Of a stretch of 7,355 bases of DNA, positions 1 through 6,875 are shown piece after piece (within the stretch, counting starts at the first letter, position 1; each line of letters begins with the position of its first letter). Source of the stretch: CALOCN01 sp942491735. Its GTDB lineage: Bacteria; Eisenbacteria; RBG-16-71-46; JABDJR01. The notes beneath the pieces are model-generated. The model searched no databases. It was not told where the DNA came from and worked only from the letters and a program-made list of their open reading frames with translations. The translations under genes were made by a program, and so were the position numbers. Location of the stretch: the NCBI GenBank assembly GCA_942491735.1, contig CALOCN010000005.1:1-7355 (forward strand), in the 5' to 3' direction.

Positions 1-656
1 CTAAGAACGTTTCCCAGATCTGGGGCTGATCATCATGGTGCCCGCATGCCGACGTCGTCATCCAGTGAGAGCATCCACCCCGGCGTGGGCCAGGGTCTCC
101 GCGTTGCGCCGGGCCAGATCGACCAGACGATCGAGCAGGACGTGGCCCACTGGGGTCGCTTGATGAGGTCGATGAGGAAGTTCTCGAGGCCGCGCAGCCG
201 CCAGGCCGGCTTCAGCAGCTCACCGCCGAGGTGTGGCAACTGCCCCCGGCGGCGAGACCATGCCCGTGTATCGTGTTCACCTGCCCGGCCAGATCACCCA
301 CGTGATAGGCGCGCTCACGTCCGGAAAGGGAACAGCCTGCAGCTCGGCCAGCGAGCGGGCCATTGGCCCGAGACAAGGGATCCTGGTTCGCGGTTTCCGG
401 TGGTAGCGCCACTGCGAGTAGGTGGCCATCTGCCGGGATTGCCCAGACGCGTGTCGGCCGAGTACGGCACCGCGCTGGCAGCCAGCTCCTTCTCCTTGAG
501 TGGCGGAAGTACGAAGCGGATGTCGACGAGATCGTCCCGGTACACGTCCTCGGGTACCAGCGACGCCAGATCGACCCGATAGAAGGCCAGCGCGCGGGGA
601 ACCCGATCCGGTTCGACGCCATCGAGGGCGGCCAGCAATCGCTCACGACCGTTCAT
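1..656 (-). CDS. URO-D superfamily protein (methyltransferase-like), 3' end cut by window, multiply frameshifted
   Basis: The protein starts at the ATG complementary to 654-656 and opens with MNGRERLLAALDGVEPDRVP, the typical N-terminus of the uroporphyrinogen decarboxylase (PF01208) superfamily, which includes both heme-pathway decarboxylases and corrinoid/methyl-transferring relatives. Further homologous pieces follow in changing frames: QMATYSQWRYH, LAELQAVPFPDVSAP, YHVGDLAGQVNTIHGHGLAA, LGGELLKPAWRLRGLENFL, HVLLDRLVDLARRNAETLA, LDDDVGM and TMMISP. Read in this order they make one continuous URO-D-like polypeptide of about 218 residues, so the gene needs at least six or seven single-base corrections in 650 bases. 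The family is usually 330-370 residues, so the C-terminal third or more lies left of the window. The LxDDxG and MMISP region fits the non-canonical, methyltransferase-like branch better than classical HemE, and the substrate is unknown. The gene is divergent from the hydrolase gene. I see no good Shine-Dalgarno or minus-strand promoter for it. It could be a true pseudogene, but sequencing error is more likely. Confidence 0.5.
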
Positions 657-711
657 GGGCGCATCTTATCACCGAAAGGGGCCCATCTCGCCAGGGGGAA
701 GCGCGTATCGA

Positions 712-741
712 TTGAGCCGCGTCTGCCATACTCGATACAAT
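712..741 (+). promoter_or_regulatory. sigma70-type promoter of the SGNH hydrolase gene
   Basis: A -35 box TTGAGC (712-717) is followed after 18 bases by a -10 box TACAAT (736-741), close to the consensus TTGACA-N17-TATAAT. It predicts a start of transcription near 748 and a leader of about 30 bases before the GTG at 780. It lies in the divergent gap between the URO-D-like gene and the hydrolase gene. It is inferred from sequence only. Confidence 0.55.
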
Positions 742-766
742 GACCTCTTGGGTCGACGTCCTGAAT

Positions 767-770
767 GGAG
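767..770 (+). promoter_or_regulatory. Shine-Dalgarno GGAG deciding the GTG start at 780
   Basis: GGAG at 767-770 stands nine bases before the GTG at 780, which is in frame with the signal peptide. The in-frame ATG at 765 overlaps this site and has no purine-rich sequence ahead of it, and the ATG at 798 has none either, so GTG 780 is the preferred start. Confidence 0.5.
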
Positions 771-779
771 ACCGCCAGT

Positions 780-2666
780 GTGCGACACCGTTCCCTCATG
801 ATCTCGAGAGCCGACGTTCTCCGGGCCGCGTGTGTTCTGGCCTGCCTCTGGGCCGCTGCCGGTACCGCGCTCGCCCAGACGACCGTGCTCCCGCTCGGCG
901 ATCTGATCACCCACGGTGGTCAGGAGCACGTGTCGTATCGATACGACCTGTGGCAACAGCTTCAGGCCGCTGGCCACGACGTCGACTTCGTGGGCCGGCA
1001 GCAGACCATCTTCGGTGAGGGCCTGAACCCGTTCTGGTACCCGACCACGGATCGTTTCGACCGGGACCACGAGGGGTACTGGGGCTGGCGGACGGACCAG
1101 ATCGCCGACATCGTGATCGACGCCGCGACGATCAATCCGGGCGACGTGGTGCTGATCTACCTGGGAACGAACGACATCGGCCAGATGGGGCCGGCCGGGG
1201 TGACCAACGCCGATTTCTTCCTCCGCCTGATCATCGAGCAGATCCGTTCCGTCACCCCGGACGTGACATTTCTCCTGGCCCAGGTCGCCCATCGTACGCC
1301 GGAACGTCCTACTACCAGAACGCCGACCAGGTTGCGCCACTGAACGACGTCATCGCCACCATCGCTACCGAGCTGAACCTGCCGAACTCCCCATCGTGCT
1401 CGTGGACCTCAACACCGGCTCGGACGTGGCGACACTGATGAAAGATACCTATCCGAACATCTTCGGCGAGGCCTGGATGGCCGACCGATTGCGGAGTGCC
1501 CTGTCCGGCGTGCTGACCGATGGCAAACCCACTCCCTGGTGGAGGCCGTCACCTCGATCGATGGAGAGAGCCGGGTGGCGCCGGCGGAGATCATGCTGGA
1601 AGCGGTGGCATCGGATCCCAACGGACTGGCAGGAGGTGGTCTTCGAGGTGAATGGCCTGGCAATCGGTACGGATCCCAACCCGCCCTACTCGATCCTGTG
1701 GTCGGGTGTGGAGCCGGGCGCCTACACGTTGACGGCGGTGGCCGAGGACGACGAGGGCGTGCTCGGCAAACCCGCCGGTCGGGGTGACCGTACTGCCGGC
1801 CGAGCAGGGCACCCTCCTTCCGGTGACCAACCCGAGCTTCGAGGACCCCGTGCCGCCTGATGGGGAGCCAGCGGTGGGCCGGGAACGATCGGGGGCTGGA
1901 GCTTCTCGAGGGAACGACGGACACGTTCGTGGGCATCTTCAATCCCCCTTCCGGGAGCTATCCCGAGCGGCGGGAGCCGGCTGCTCGGGGCCGACGGGGC
2001 CAACGTGGCCTATCTCTTCAACGACGGTGGCGCGAGTGATCCGGGTTTCGGCCACGCAGGTGTTGGCGGAGACGCTGGTGGCGGACAGCGACTACCTACT
2101 CGCAGTGTCGGTGGGGCGGTTTCTTCCCGATCAACCTTACGCGTTCTCGCTCTACGGCGGATACGTGGTGGAGCTTCTGGCGGGAGACACCGTGATCGCA
2201 CGCGATGCCGATGGGGCGTTGCCGCCGGTGGGGTCGTTTCGGGATGCGGTGGCCTTCGTGGGGGCGGATGCGATCGACCCCGGGTCCGTGGGCCTGCCCT
2301 TGGCGGTGCGTCTCTCCATCTCGGCCGACACGGGGCCGCACTCCACGCACTTCGACAACGCGCGGGTCTGGCGCCGGACACTCCGGTTGGCGTCCCCCAC
2401 GCCCCGCTCCCCGATGCCTCCCGGCTACAGATCACCCCCTCATCCCGTTCGGGGACTCGGCGACGTGCACTTCGTCCTCACGGAGAGCGGTCGGGTGTCA
2501 CTGGAACTCTACGATGCCCGCGGCCGGCGGCACCATGTCCTCGTCGGCAACGCGCGTCTCGCGAAGTGGCACCCACCGGGTCCACTGGACGACGACACCG
2601 CTGGCCGACTCGCTACGGCTCCGGCAGGGCAATCAAGTGAAGCACCGGAAAATCGTCGTCCGCTGA
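780..2666 (+). CDS. Secreted SGNH/GDSL-hydrolase-like protein with Big_7, jelly-roll-like and FlgD-like C-terminal domains (frameshifted)
   Basis: About 629 residues after frame correction. Residues 7-32 form a signal peptide with cleavage expected after TALA. The SGNH hydrolase domain follows: block I reads GDLITHG (residues 40-46) where the family has GDSITHG, and block III is intact as YLGTNDI (N131). The EGYWGWRTDQI stretch matches close SGNH relatives. The block V region reads DTYPN near 1444-1458 where relatives have DTYDGxHPN. Then come a Big_7-type Ig domain (IMLEAVASDPNG, VVFEVNGLAIGTD, PYSILW, YTLTAVAEDDEG; about 1570-1800), a jelly-roll-like module beginning VTNPSFEDP and ending THFDNARV (about 1805-2370), and a FlgD-like tail (VHFVLTESGRVSLELYDARG, about 2440-2560) ending RLRQGNQVKHRKIVVR-stop at 2666. 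Frames change near 1300, 1390, 1530, 1625, 1780, 1860-2000 and after 2560. SGNH enzymes deacylate esters or polysaccharides, but missing catalytic residues leave the activity in doubt. It is probably exported through the tail used by its neighbours. Confidence 0.85.
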
Positions 2667-2703
2667 GCCACCCTCCTTGCGTCCGGAGCATCGGCCCCAG
2701 TCG

Positions 2704-2719
2704 GTTCGTGATCACGAAC
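2704..2719. repeat. Perfect 16-bp palindrome GTTCGTGATCACGAAC
   Basis: The two 8-base halves are exact reverse complements. The site lies 38 bases after the hydrolase stop codon and 240 bases before the DoxX start. It could be an operator for a dimeric regulator or a weak hairpin. No run of T follows directly, only a pyrimidine-rich stretch, so a classical terminator is not supported. CGTGATCA recurs at 2756-2763. Confidence 0.5.
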
Positions 2720-2946
2720 TCCCATTCTTTCCCACCGGTGCGCGATAGCGAACACCGTGATCAGATGGGAGGAGTTCGACGTCTCTTCAAGGATCGAGTA
2801 GGTTTGTGGAGAGAAGGGTTCACTCTTCCTCACAGGAACGTCCACGCTCGGAATGAGGCGGGCGCGGAACGTGGTGGCGTTCGGTGAGCTCCCACGGTAG
2901 CCTCCCTGCGCATCGTTGCCTGGGGTGCACGAACGTCTGCTGACGC

Positions 2947-2952
2947 GAGGAG
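2947..2952 (+). promoter_or_regulatory. Strong Shine-Dalgarno GAGGAG for the DoxX gene
   Basis: GAGGAG stands six bases before the ATG at 2959. This is the best ribosome binding site in the window and favours ATG 2959 over the in-frame GTG at 2984, although a one-base frame correction between them is then needed. Confidence 0.7.
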
Positions 2953-2958
2953 ATATCC

Positions 2959-3418
2959 ATGTCCCAGTTTTGCCTGTTCCGGAGTGACCAGCCACTCAAC
3001 CTGGATCTCGGTCTCCCTGGTCCTGCGGCTGGGCATCGGGCTCTCGATGCTGATCTTTCACGGATGGGGCAAGATCACCGGCGGCCCGGAGAGATGGTCG
3101 GGTATCGGATCCAACATGTCGAACCTGGGGATCACGTTTGCGCCCACGATGTGGGGGTTCCTCGCGGCAGCGGCGGAGTCGATCGGGTCGATGCTGCTCA
3201 TCGTGGGGCTCGTCACGCGGCCCGCGGCGACGGTCCTCGCTATCACGATGATCGTGGCCATGGCGCGACACCTGGGCCTGCCTGAGGGCGAGCCGGGGGC
3301 GGGCTGGAAGGGCGCCTCGCACGCGCTGGAGCTGTTCGTCGTCTACCTCACACTGGTCCTCACCGGACCGGGGCAATACGCGGCCGACCGGATGCTGGGG
3401 TCTCGAAACCCGGACTGA
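2959..3418 (+). CDS. DoxX family integral membrane protein
   Basis: A small membrane protein of about 152 residues. From 2984 the frame is open without interruption to the TGA at 3416-3418. It matches the DoxX family (PF07681): an N-terminal helix SLVLRLGIGLSMLIFHGWGK, a second segment AESIGSMLLIVGLVTR, a third AATVLAITMIVAMA, then a final helix LELFVVYLTLVLTGPGQYA ending AADRML, which is the usual family ending. Four transmembrane helices are expected. DoxX proteins are linked to quinone- or thiosulfate-dependent electron transfer or redox stress in some organisms, but most members have no proven role, and nothing nearby narrows it. The strong ribosome binding site points to ATG 2959. Shortening the TTTT run at 2968-2971 by one base joins that ATG in frame (MSQFACSGV) to the conserved part, so a homopolymer error is likely. 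The alternative start is GTG 2984. The gene is convergent with the M43 protease gene. Confidence 0.9.
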
Positions 3419-3432
3419 GGGCTGCGACAGGA

Positions 3433-3450
3433 GGGCGGCCGTGGCCGCCC
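3433..3450. terminator. GC-rich hairpin between convergent genes, possible bidirectional terminator
   Basis: GGGCGGCC and GGCCGCCC are exact reverse complements separated by GT, giving a 7-bp stem with a 4-base loop or an 8-bp arm pair. It lies 14 bases after the DoxX stop and 43 bases beyond the protease stop. Neither side has a proper T-run, so termination is inferred from position and stem strength. Confidence 0.5.
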
Positions 3451-3493
3451 CCACAAAACCACAGATCAACGCCCTTCACAGGGTCGTTCCATA

Positions 3494-6400
3494 TCACTTG
3501 AGCAGCATCATCTTCCGCTGAACCACGTGCCCCGGCGCCTCCACCCGGTAGAAGTAGATGCCCGAAGCCACCCGCGCTCCGTTGTCGTCACGTCCCTGCC
3601 ACACCACGTTGTGGAAGCCCGCCGGCAGTTGCCGGTCGACCAGGGTCGCCACCACGCGCCCGGAGATGTCGAACACCCGCATCCGGACCGACGCCGCCTC
3701 CGGCAGGGCGAGCTGGATGGTGGTTGCCGGGTTGAACGGGTTTGGTCGGTTCTGGGCCACGTCGAACACCGCCGGCAAGGTTGGGCTGTCCGGACGGGCC
3801 AGGGCTCCGGTGACGCTGATGTCGTCGAACGCAAACCCATCGGTGGTGATCGGGTAGTTGTCATACTGCTGGAACTCGACCACGAAGGTGGACGAGAGCG
3901 ACAGACCGTTGGCCGAGGCCAGCGCGTCCACGTCGAGGCTGAACTGGGTCCACGTCTGGTTGGTGGTGCTGGAGCCGTTCAGGTCCTGGACCTTGACGAA
4001 GCTCGCCCCGCCATCGTCGGAGAAGAAGACCCCGTCCTGGGTGTGGGTCTCGTCCCCGAACTCCTTCCACCAGAAGCCGAGTGTCACGTTGGACTGTCCC
4101 GACAGATCCAGGTGGAGTCGTGCTTCGTTCTCCGAGTAGTCCCCGCTGGTGGCGTCGTCCAGAGCGAGCTGGTACGCGCCGGTGCGGGGGCCGTTGGCGC
4201 TGAGAACCCGCACCCGACCGTCCGCGGTGGAGGCTGTGGTCCAGGATCCATCCAGAGCCCCCGCCTCGAAGCCGGTCGAATAGGGAAGGCTGCGTAGACG
4301 ACACCCCCGCTGCCGGCGGCCACGTCGATGTCATCGAAGGCGAAGCCATCGGTGGCGATCGGGTAGTTGTCGTACTGCTGGAACTTCACCACGAACGTTG
4401 ACGTCAGTGACAGCCCTCCGGCGGCGGCCAGAGCGTCGAGATCCAGGGAGAACGCGGTCCAGGTCTGGTTCGTGGTGCTCGAGCCGTTCAGGTCGAGGAT
4501 CTTGACGAAGCTCGCCCCGTCGTTGTCGGAGAAGTAGATCCCGTCCTGGGAATGGGTCTCGTCCCCGAACTCCTTCCACCAGAAGCCAAGGTCGACCTCG
4601 GTCTCCCCCGACAGGTCCAGATGAAGCCAGGCCTCGTTCTGGGCGTAGCCCCCGCTGGTCGGATCGTCCATGGTCAGGTGGTATGAGCCAGAGTGGGGCG
4701 TGTTGGTGCTGAGCACCCTGACCCGACCATCGACGGTGGAGACGGTGGACCAGTACTGGTCGAGACTCCCGGTCTCGAAGCCCGTCGAGTAGGGCAGCGT
4801 GGCGTAGTCTCCACCGGAAGGAACCTCGATCGTGAAGTTGCTGTTGCTGGTATCGTTGATGCTGCCATTGGATGCATCGGACACCTCGTCCTCGGTGGTG
4901 GCGGTGCTGGGAACCGTCCAGCCGTAGCTACCGTCGTTCGGGGTGGATCCGGTGACGAGCGTCCAGCTCCCACCCGCGTTCGTCGAGTAATCGATGGCCA
5001 CGTTGCTGATGGACCCGGTGGACGACCAGCTGATGGTGGTCAGGTCTCCGGCCGTGAGCACCTCGCCCCATTCGGAGCGATGACGGTCAGGGTGGCCGCC
5101 GTCCCCACGCTCACCGCGATGTCGTCGAAGGCAAAGCCGTCGGTGGCGATGGGATAGTTGTCGTACTGCTGGAACTTGACCACGAAGTCGCCGTTGAGCG
5201 CGAGCCCCGCCCCGGACGCCAGGGCGTCGAGGTCGAGCGTGACCAGCTGCCAGACGTTGTTGGAGGTCGATCCACCGTTGAGGTCGGCGACCTTGACGAA
5301 GCTCGTGCCGCCGTTGTCGGAGAAGTAGATGCCGTCGTCGGCGTGGGTCTCGTCCCCGTACTCCTTCCACCAGAAGTCGAGGGTGATCTGACCCCCACCG
5401 CTGAGATCGAGGCCCAGTGGAGGCGGAGTTCGTGGTGTAGCCGCCGCTGGACGGATCGTCCATGGTCAGATGGTAGGCGCCCGAGTGAGGTCCGTTGGCG
5501 GAGGTCACCTGGTGCGCCCGTCTCCGGTGTTGCTGGTGGTCCAGTACTGGTCGAGGCTTCCCGTCTCGAAGCCGGTGCTGTAAGGCACGCTGGCGTAGAC
5601 CGTCCCGGGCCTCCCCGCTGACCATGGTGGGCCGGTACGTTGCCATCTGAGCGTCAGCTCGGGTGGACTGATCCGGAGTGAAGTGATCCATGCAGGAGTC
5701 GTCGGTGTAGTCCATGAAGTTCTCGACCGGATCGACCCCGCCTCCGGCGCAGGTATCGCGACCGATGGGGCATCCGTAGGCGGGACTCGCCTCGGCCGGG
5801 GTGTCGGCCACGAAGTCGCCGTTCCCCGAGCAGCCTCCCTGGAAGGTGTGATAGAGCCCCACGAAGTGCCCCACCTCGTGGGTACCGGTGTCCCCGAGGT
5901 TGTACGGGGCGGCGGAACCGCCGGGCAGCGAGGAGTAGAGGCAGACCACCCCGTGCATGAAGCTGTTCTCGGCGTAGGACCAGGGGAAGGTGGCGTAGCC
6001 CAGCAGCCCTCCCCCGATGTTGCACGTGTAGAAGTTGAGGGTGGTGGCGGGACTGATGGCCAGGGCGCTCTTCATCGTGGTCTCTGCCGCTGACCCCGGC
6101 GTGTGCTGGGACCACGTGGTGTTGTTGGTGCGGTCGATGCTGGCCAGAGAGAACTGGAAGTTGGTGGATGCGTAGGCCCCGTTGAGAACGGCGATCTGAT
6201 CGTTGATCTGCTGGTCGGTGACGTCCCAGGCCCCGGTGTTGCTGCGCACCACATGAACGGCCACGGGGATGGTGGTGACCACCTGCCGGAAGCCGTAGTC
6301 CGGATGATCGGCCAGCCAGCGGCTCACCTCATCGAAGAGGCGGTTCTGCTCGGCGATACCGGGCGCCTCGGTCCCGCATCGTTCGCCGGTGATGGCTTCT

Positions 6401-6501
6401 CCGCTTGGGCCCTCGTATGTGACGTCTGGCTCGGCCATGACGGACGAGCTGGATGCTGCGACGAGAGCGAGTCCTGCGAGCACTACTGAAAAGCGTCTCA
6501 T
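3494..6501 (-). CDS. Secreted M43 (pappalysin/cytophagalysin-type) zinc metalloprotease with three MAM-like repeats and FlgD-like C-terminal domain
   Basis: About 1,000 residues after frame correction. The start ATG (6499-6501) follows the Shine-Dalgarno AAGGGAG and opens a signal peptide cleaved probably after SSVMA (residue 23). The propeptide-like part has the ERCGT motif common in M43 proteins. The catalytic zinc motif HEVGHFVGLYH is at residues 208-218 (5848-5880), with Glu209 as general base. The Met-turn region NFMDYTDDSCM follows at 261-271, and FTPDQ next. Cysteines around TCNIGG, GGCSG, YGCPI and DTCAG probably form disulfides. Downstream come repeat 1, a Kre9/KNH-like Ig module (TVIAPNGGEVLTAG, ISWSSTGSISNVAIDYS; 4795-5111), repeats 2 and 3, and a FlgD-like tail (RPNPFNPATTIQLALPE, VFDISGRVVATLV, GIYFYRVEAPG, RKMMLLK). 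Frameshifts lie near 5595, 5510, 5430, 5065 and 4295; the open frame without correction ends at 4084. It is likely an extracellular protease sorted through the tail; substrate unknown. Confidence 0.9.
3812..4285 (-). repeat. MAM-like repeat 3 of the M43 protease
   Basis: This is a 474-base, 158-codon unit from PYSTGFEAGALD to FAFDDISV, directly before the FlgD-like tail. It carries FWWKEFGDETH, FFSDDGGASFVK, DLNGSSTTNQTW and FQQYDNYPITTDG. By hand count it is 119/158 (75%) identical to repeat 2 with no gap. Such modules are common in secreted proteases and are thought to bind substrate or surfaces. Confidence 0.85.
4321..4794 (-). repeat. MAM-like repeat 2 of the M43 protease
   Basis: A 474-base unit from PYSTGFETGSLDQYW to FAFDDIDV, containing FWWKEFGDETH, YFSDNDGASFVK, DLNGSSTTNQTW and FQQYDNYPIATDG. 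It is separated from repeat 3 by a 35-base linker that should be 36, which places the frameshift in that linker (near 4295). Confidence 0.85.
5112..5585 (-). repeat. MAM-like repeat 1 of the M43 protease
   Basis: A 474-base unit from PYSTGFETGSLDQYW to FAFDDIAV, containing ANGPHSGAYHLTMDD, FWWKEYGDETH, YFSDNGGTSFVK and FQQYDNYPIATDG. Start and end are in the same frame, but a stretch near 5430-5510 is read in another frame, so two opposite one-base changes cancel and the length stays equal to repeats 2 and 3. The Kre9/KNH-like module separates it from repeat 2. Confidence 0.8.
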
Positions 6502-6507
6502 GCGAAA

Positions 6508-6514
6508 CTCCCTT
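6508..6514 (-). promoter_or_regulatory. Shine-Dalgarno AAGGGAG of the M43 protease gene
   Basis: On the minus strand AAGGGAG is followed by six bases (TTTCGC) and then the ATG at 6501. This selects the start with a signal peptide directly behind it, over the longer in-frame start at 6660, whose 53 extra residues are not signal-like. Confidence 0.7.
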
Positions 6515-6562
6515 CCCCAACTGAAGGTCAACGCACTCGGCACCGCATCATGTCCACAGGTG

Positions 6563-6591
6563 ACGGATGCGGCATTCGGCAACACGGATGC
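6563..6591. repeat. Direct repeat ACGGATGC x2, 21 bp apart, in the protease leader
   Basis: ACGGATGC occurs at 6563-6570 and 6584-6591, exactly 21 bases apart, which places both copies on the same face of the helix. It lies between the predicted promoter (6676-6705) and the protease start codon (6501). It could be a regulator binding site or chance; short repeats in a GC-rich leader are not rare. Confidence 0.3.
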
Positions 6592-6675
6592 AGATTCGTG
6601 ATGTACGGAGAGATTGTCCTGCTGGCAGCTCCTTTGGCTTGTGTACTTGAAAGGCTGCAACCTGTGATCTCGAGT

Positions 6676-6705
6676 ATTTTAGTGGTAGGTGGAGGGTGAG
6701 ATCAA
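6676..6705 (-). promoter_or_regulatory. sigma70-type promoter of the M43 protease gene
   Basis: On the minus strand a -35 box TTGATC (6700-6705) is followed after 18 bases by a -10 box TAAAAT (6676-6681). Transcription would begin near 6669 and give an unusually long leader of about 168 bases. The A/T-rich -10 stands out in this GC-rich region. The layout, including the 18-base spacer, matches the promoter at 712-741. Confidence 0.5.
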
Positions 6706-6796
6706 CGATGAACTCGGGAATGCTCTGCCGCCACCGACCTGGATCTCTCTCGAGGTGCCGCCCATCCCGCACGCGGAGCGCCGCCAGGCCGCACAG

Positions 6797-6827
6797 AAAA
6801 CGCCCGACGATCATGCGACCGCGGGCG
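6797..6827 (-). terminator. Rho-independent terminator of the upstream secreted-protein gene
   Basis: On the minus strand the arm CGCCCG (6822-6827) and its partner CGGGCG (6801-6806) enclose a 15-base loop with further weak pairing, and are followed directly by TTTT (6797-6800). An outer G-T wobble can extend the stem. It lies about 50 bases beyond the stop codon at 6876 and ahead of the protease promoter, so the two minus-strand genes are probably separate transcription units. Confidence 0.6.
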
Positions 6828-6875
6828 CTCAGGGTCCTCGTCGTCGTCACGCGGGGTACGCCCCCGCCCCAAGGG

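Larger units (their letters stand above)
2667..2958. other. Intergenic region without a convincing gene
   Basis: These 292 bases separate the hydrolase gene from the DoxX gene. Open frames cross the region on both strands, but their translations are arginine- and serine-rich, show no family signature and lack a ribosome binding site. The region contains the 16-bp palindrome at 2704-2719 and a second copy of its core CGTGATCA at 2756-2763. I found no convincing promoter for the DoxX gene and no T-rich terminator for the hydrolase gene. Confidence 0.5.
6502..6875 (-). other. Intergenic region: protease leader, promoter and upstream terminator
   Basis: These 374 bases hold, in minus-strand order, the terminator (6797-6827), a promoter (6676-6705), a long untranslated leader with a direct repeat (6563-6591) and the ribosome binding site (6508-6514). 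Short open frames here have no family features and no ribosome binding sites. I recognise no riboswitch. Confidence 0.5.

Noticed and set aside
787..860. Lipoprotein signal (VLAC) in the hydrolase N-terminus
   Set aside because: The Cys lies in the middle of the hydrophobic core, and a better signal peptidase I site (TALA before Gln33) follows; a soluble exported protein with a C-terminal sorting tail fits better.
669..1340. Open frame of 223 codons on the minus strand
   Set aside because: It lies antisense to the SGNH domain, is rich in Arg, Gly and Asp, has no family signature and overlaps the promoter at 712-741. It is a GC-driven shadow.
2633..2995. Open frame of 120 codons on the minus strand across the intergenic gap
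   Set aside because: It overlaps the end of the hydrolase gene and the start of the DoxX gene and shows no motif or ribosome binding site.
3527..4297. Open frame of 256 codons on the plus strand
   Set aside because: It is antisense to the FlgD-like tail and repeat 3 of the M43 protease, whose protein matches known families. The plus-strand translation has no recognisable domain.
3812..5585. The repeated blocks as a CRISPR array or insertion-sequence ends
   Set aside because: The units are 474-base coding modules with one conserved reading frame; there are no short spaced repeats, terminal inverted repeats or transposase.
5062..5600. Programmed ribosomal frameshifting in the M43 gene
   Set aside because: No slippery heptamer with a downstream structure was evident, and similar breaks occur in unrelated genes of the window, so sequence error is the simpler explanation.
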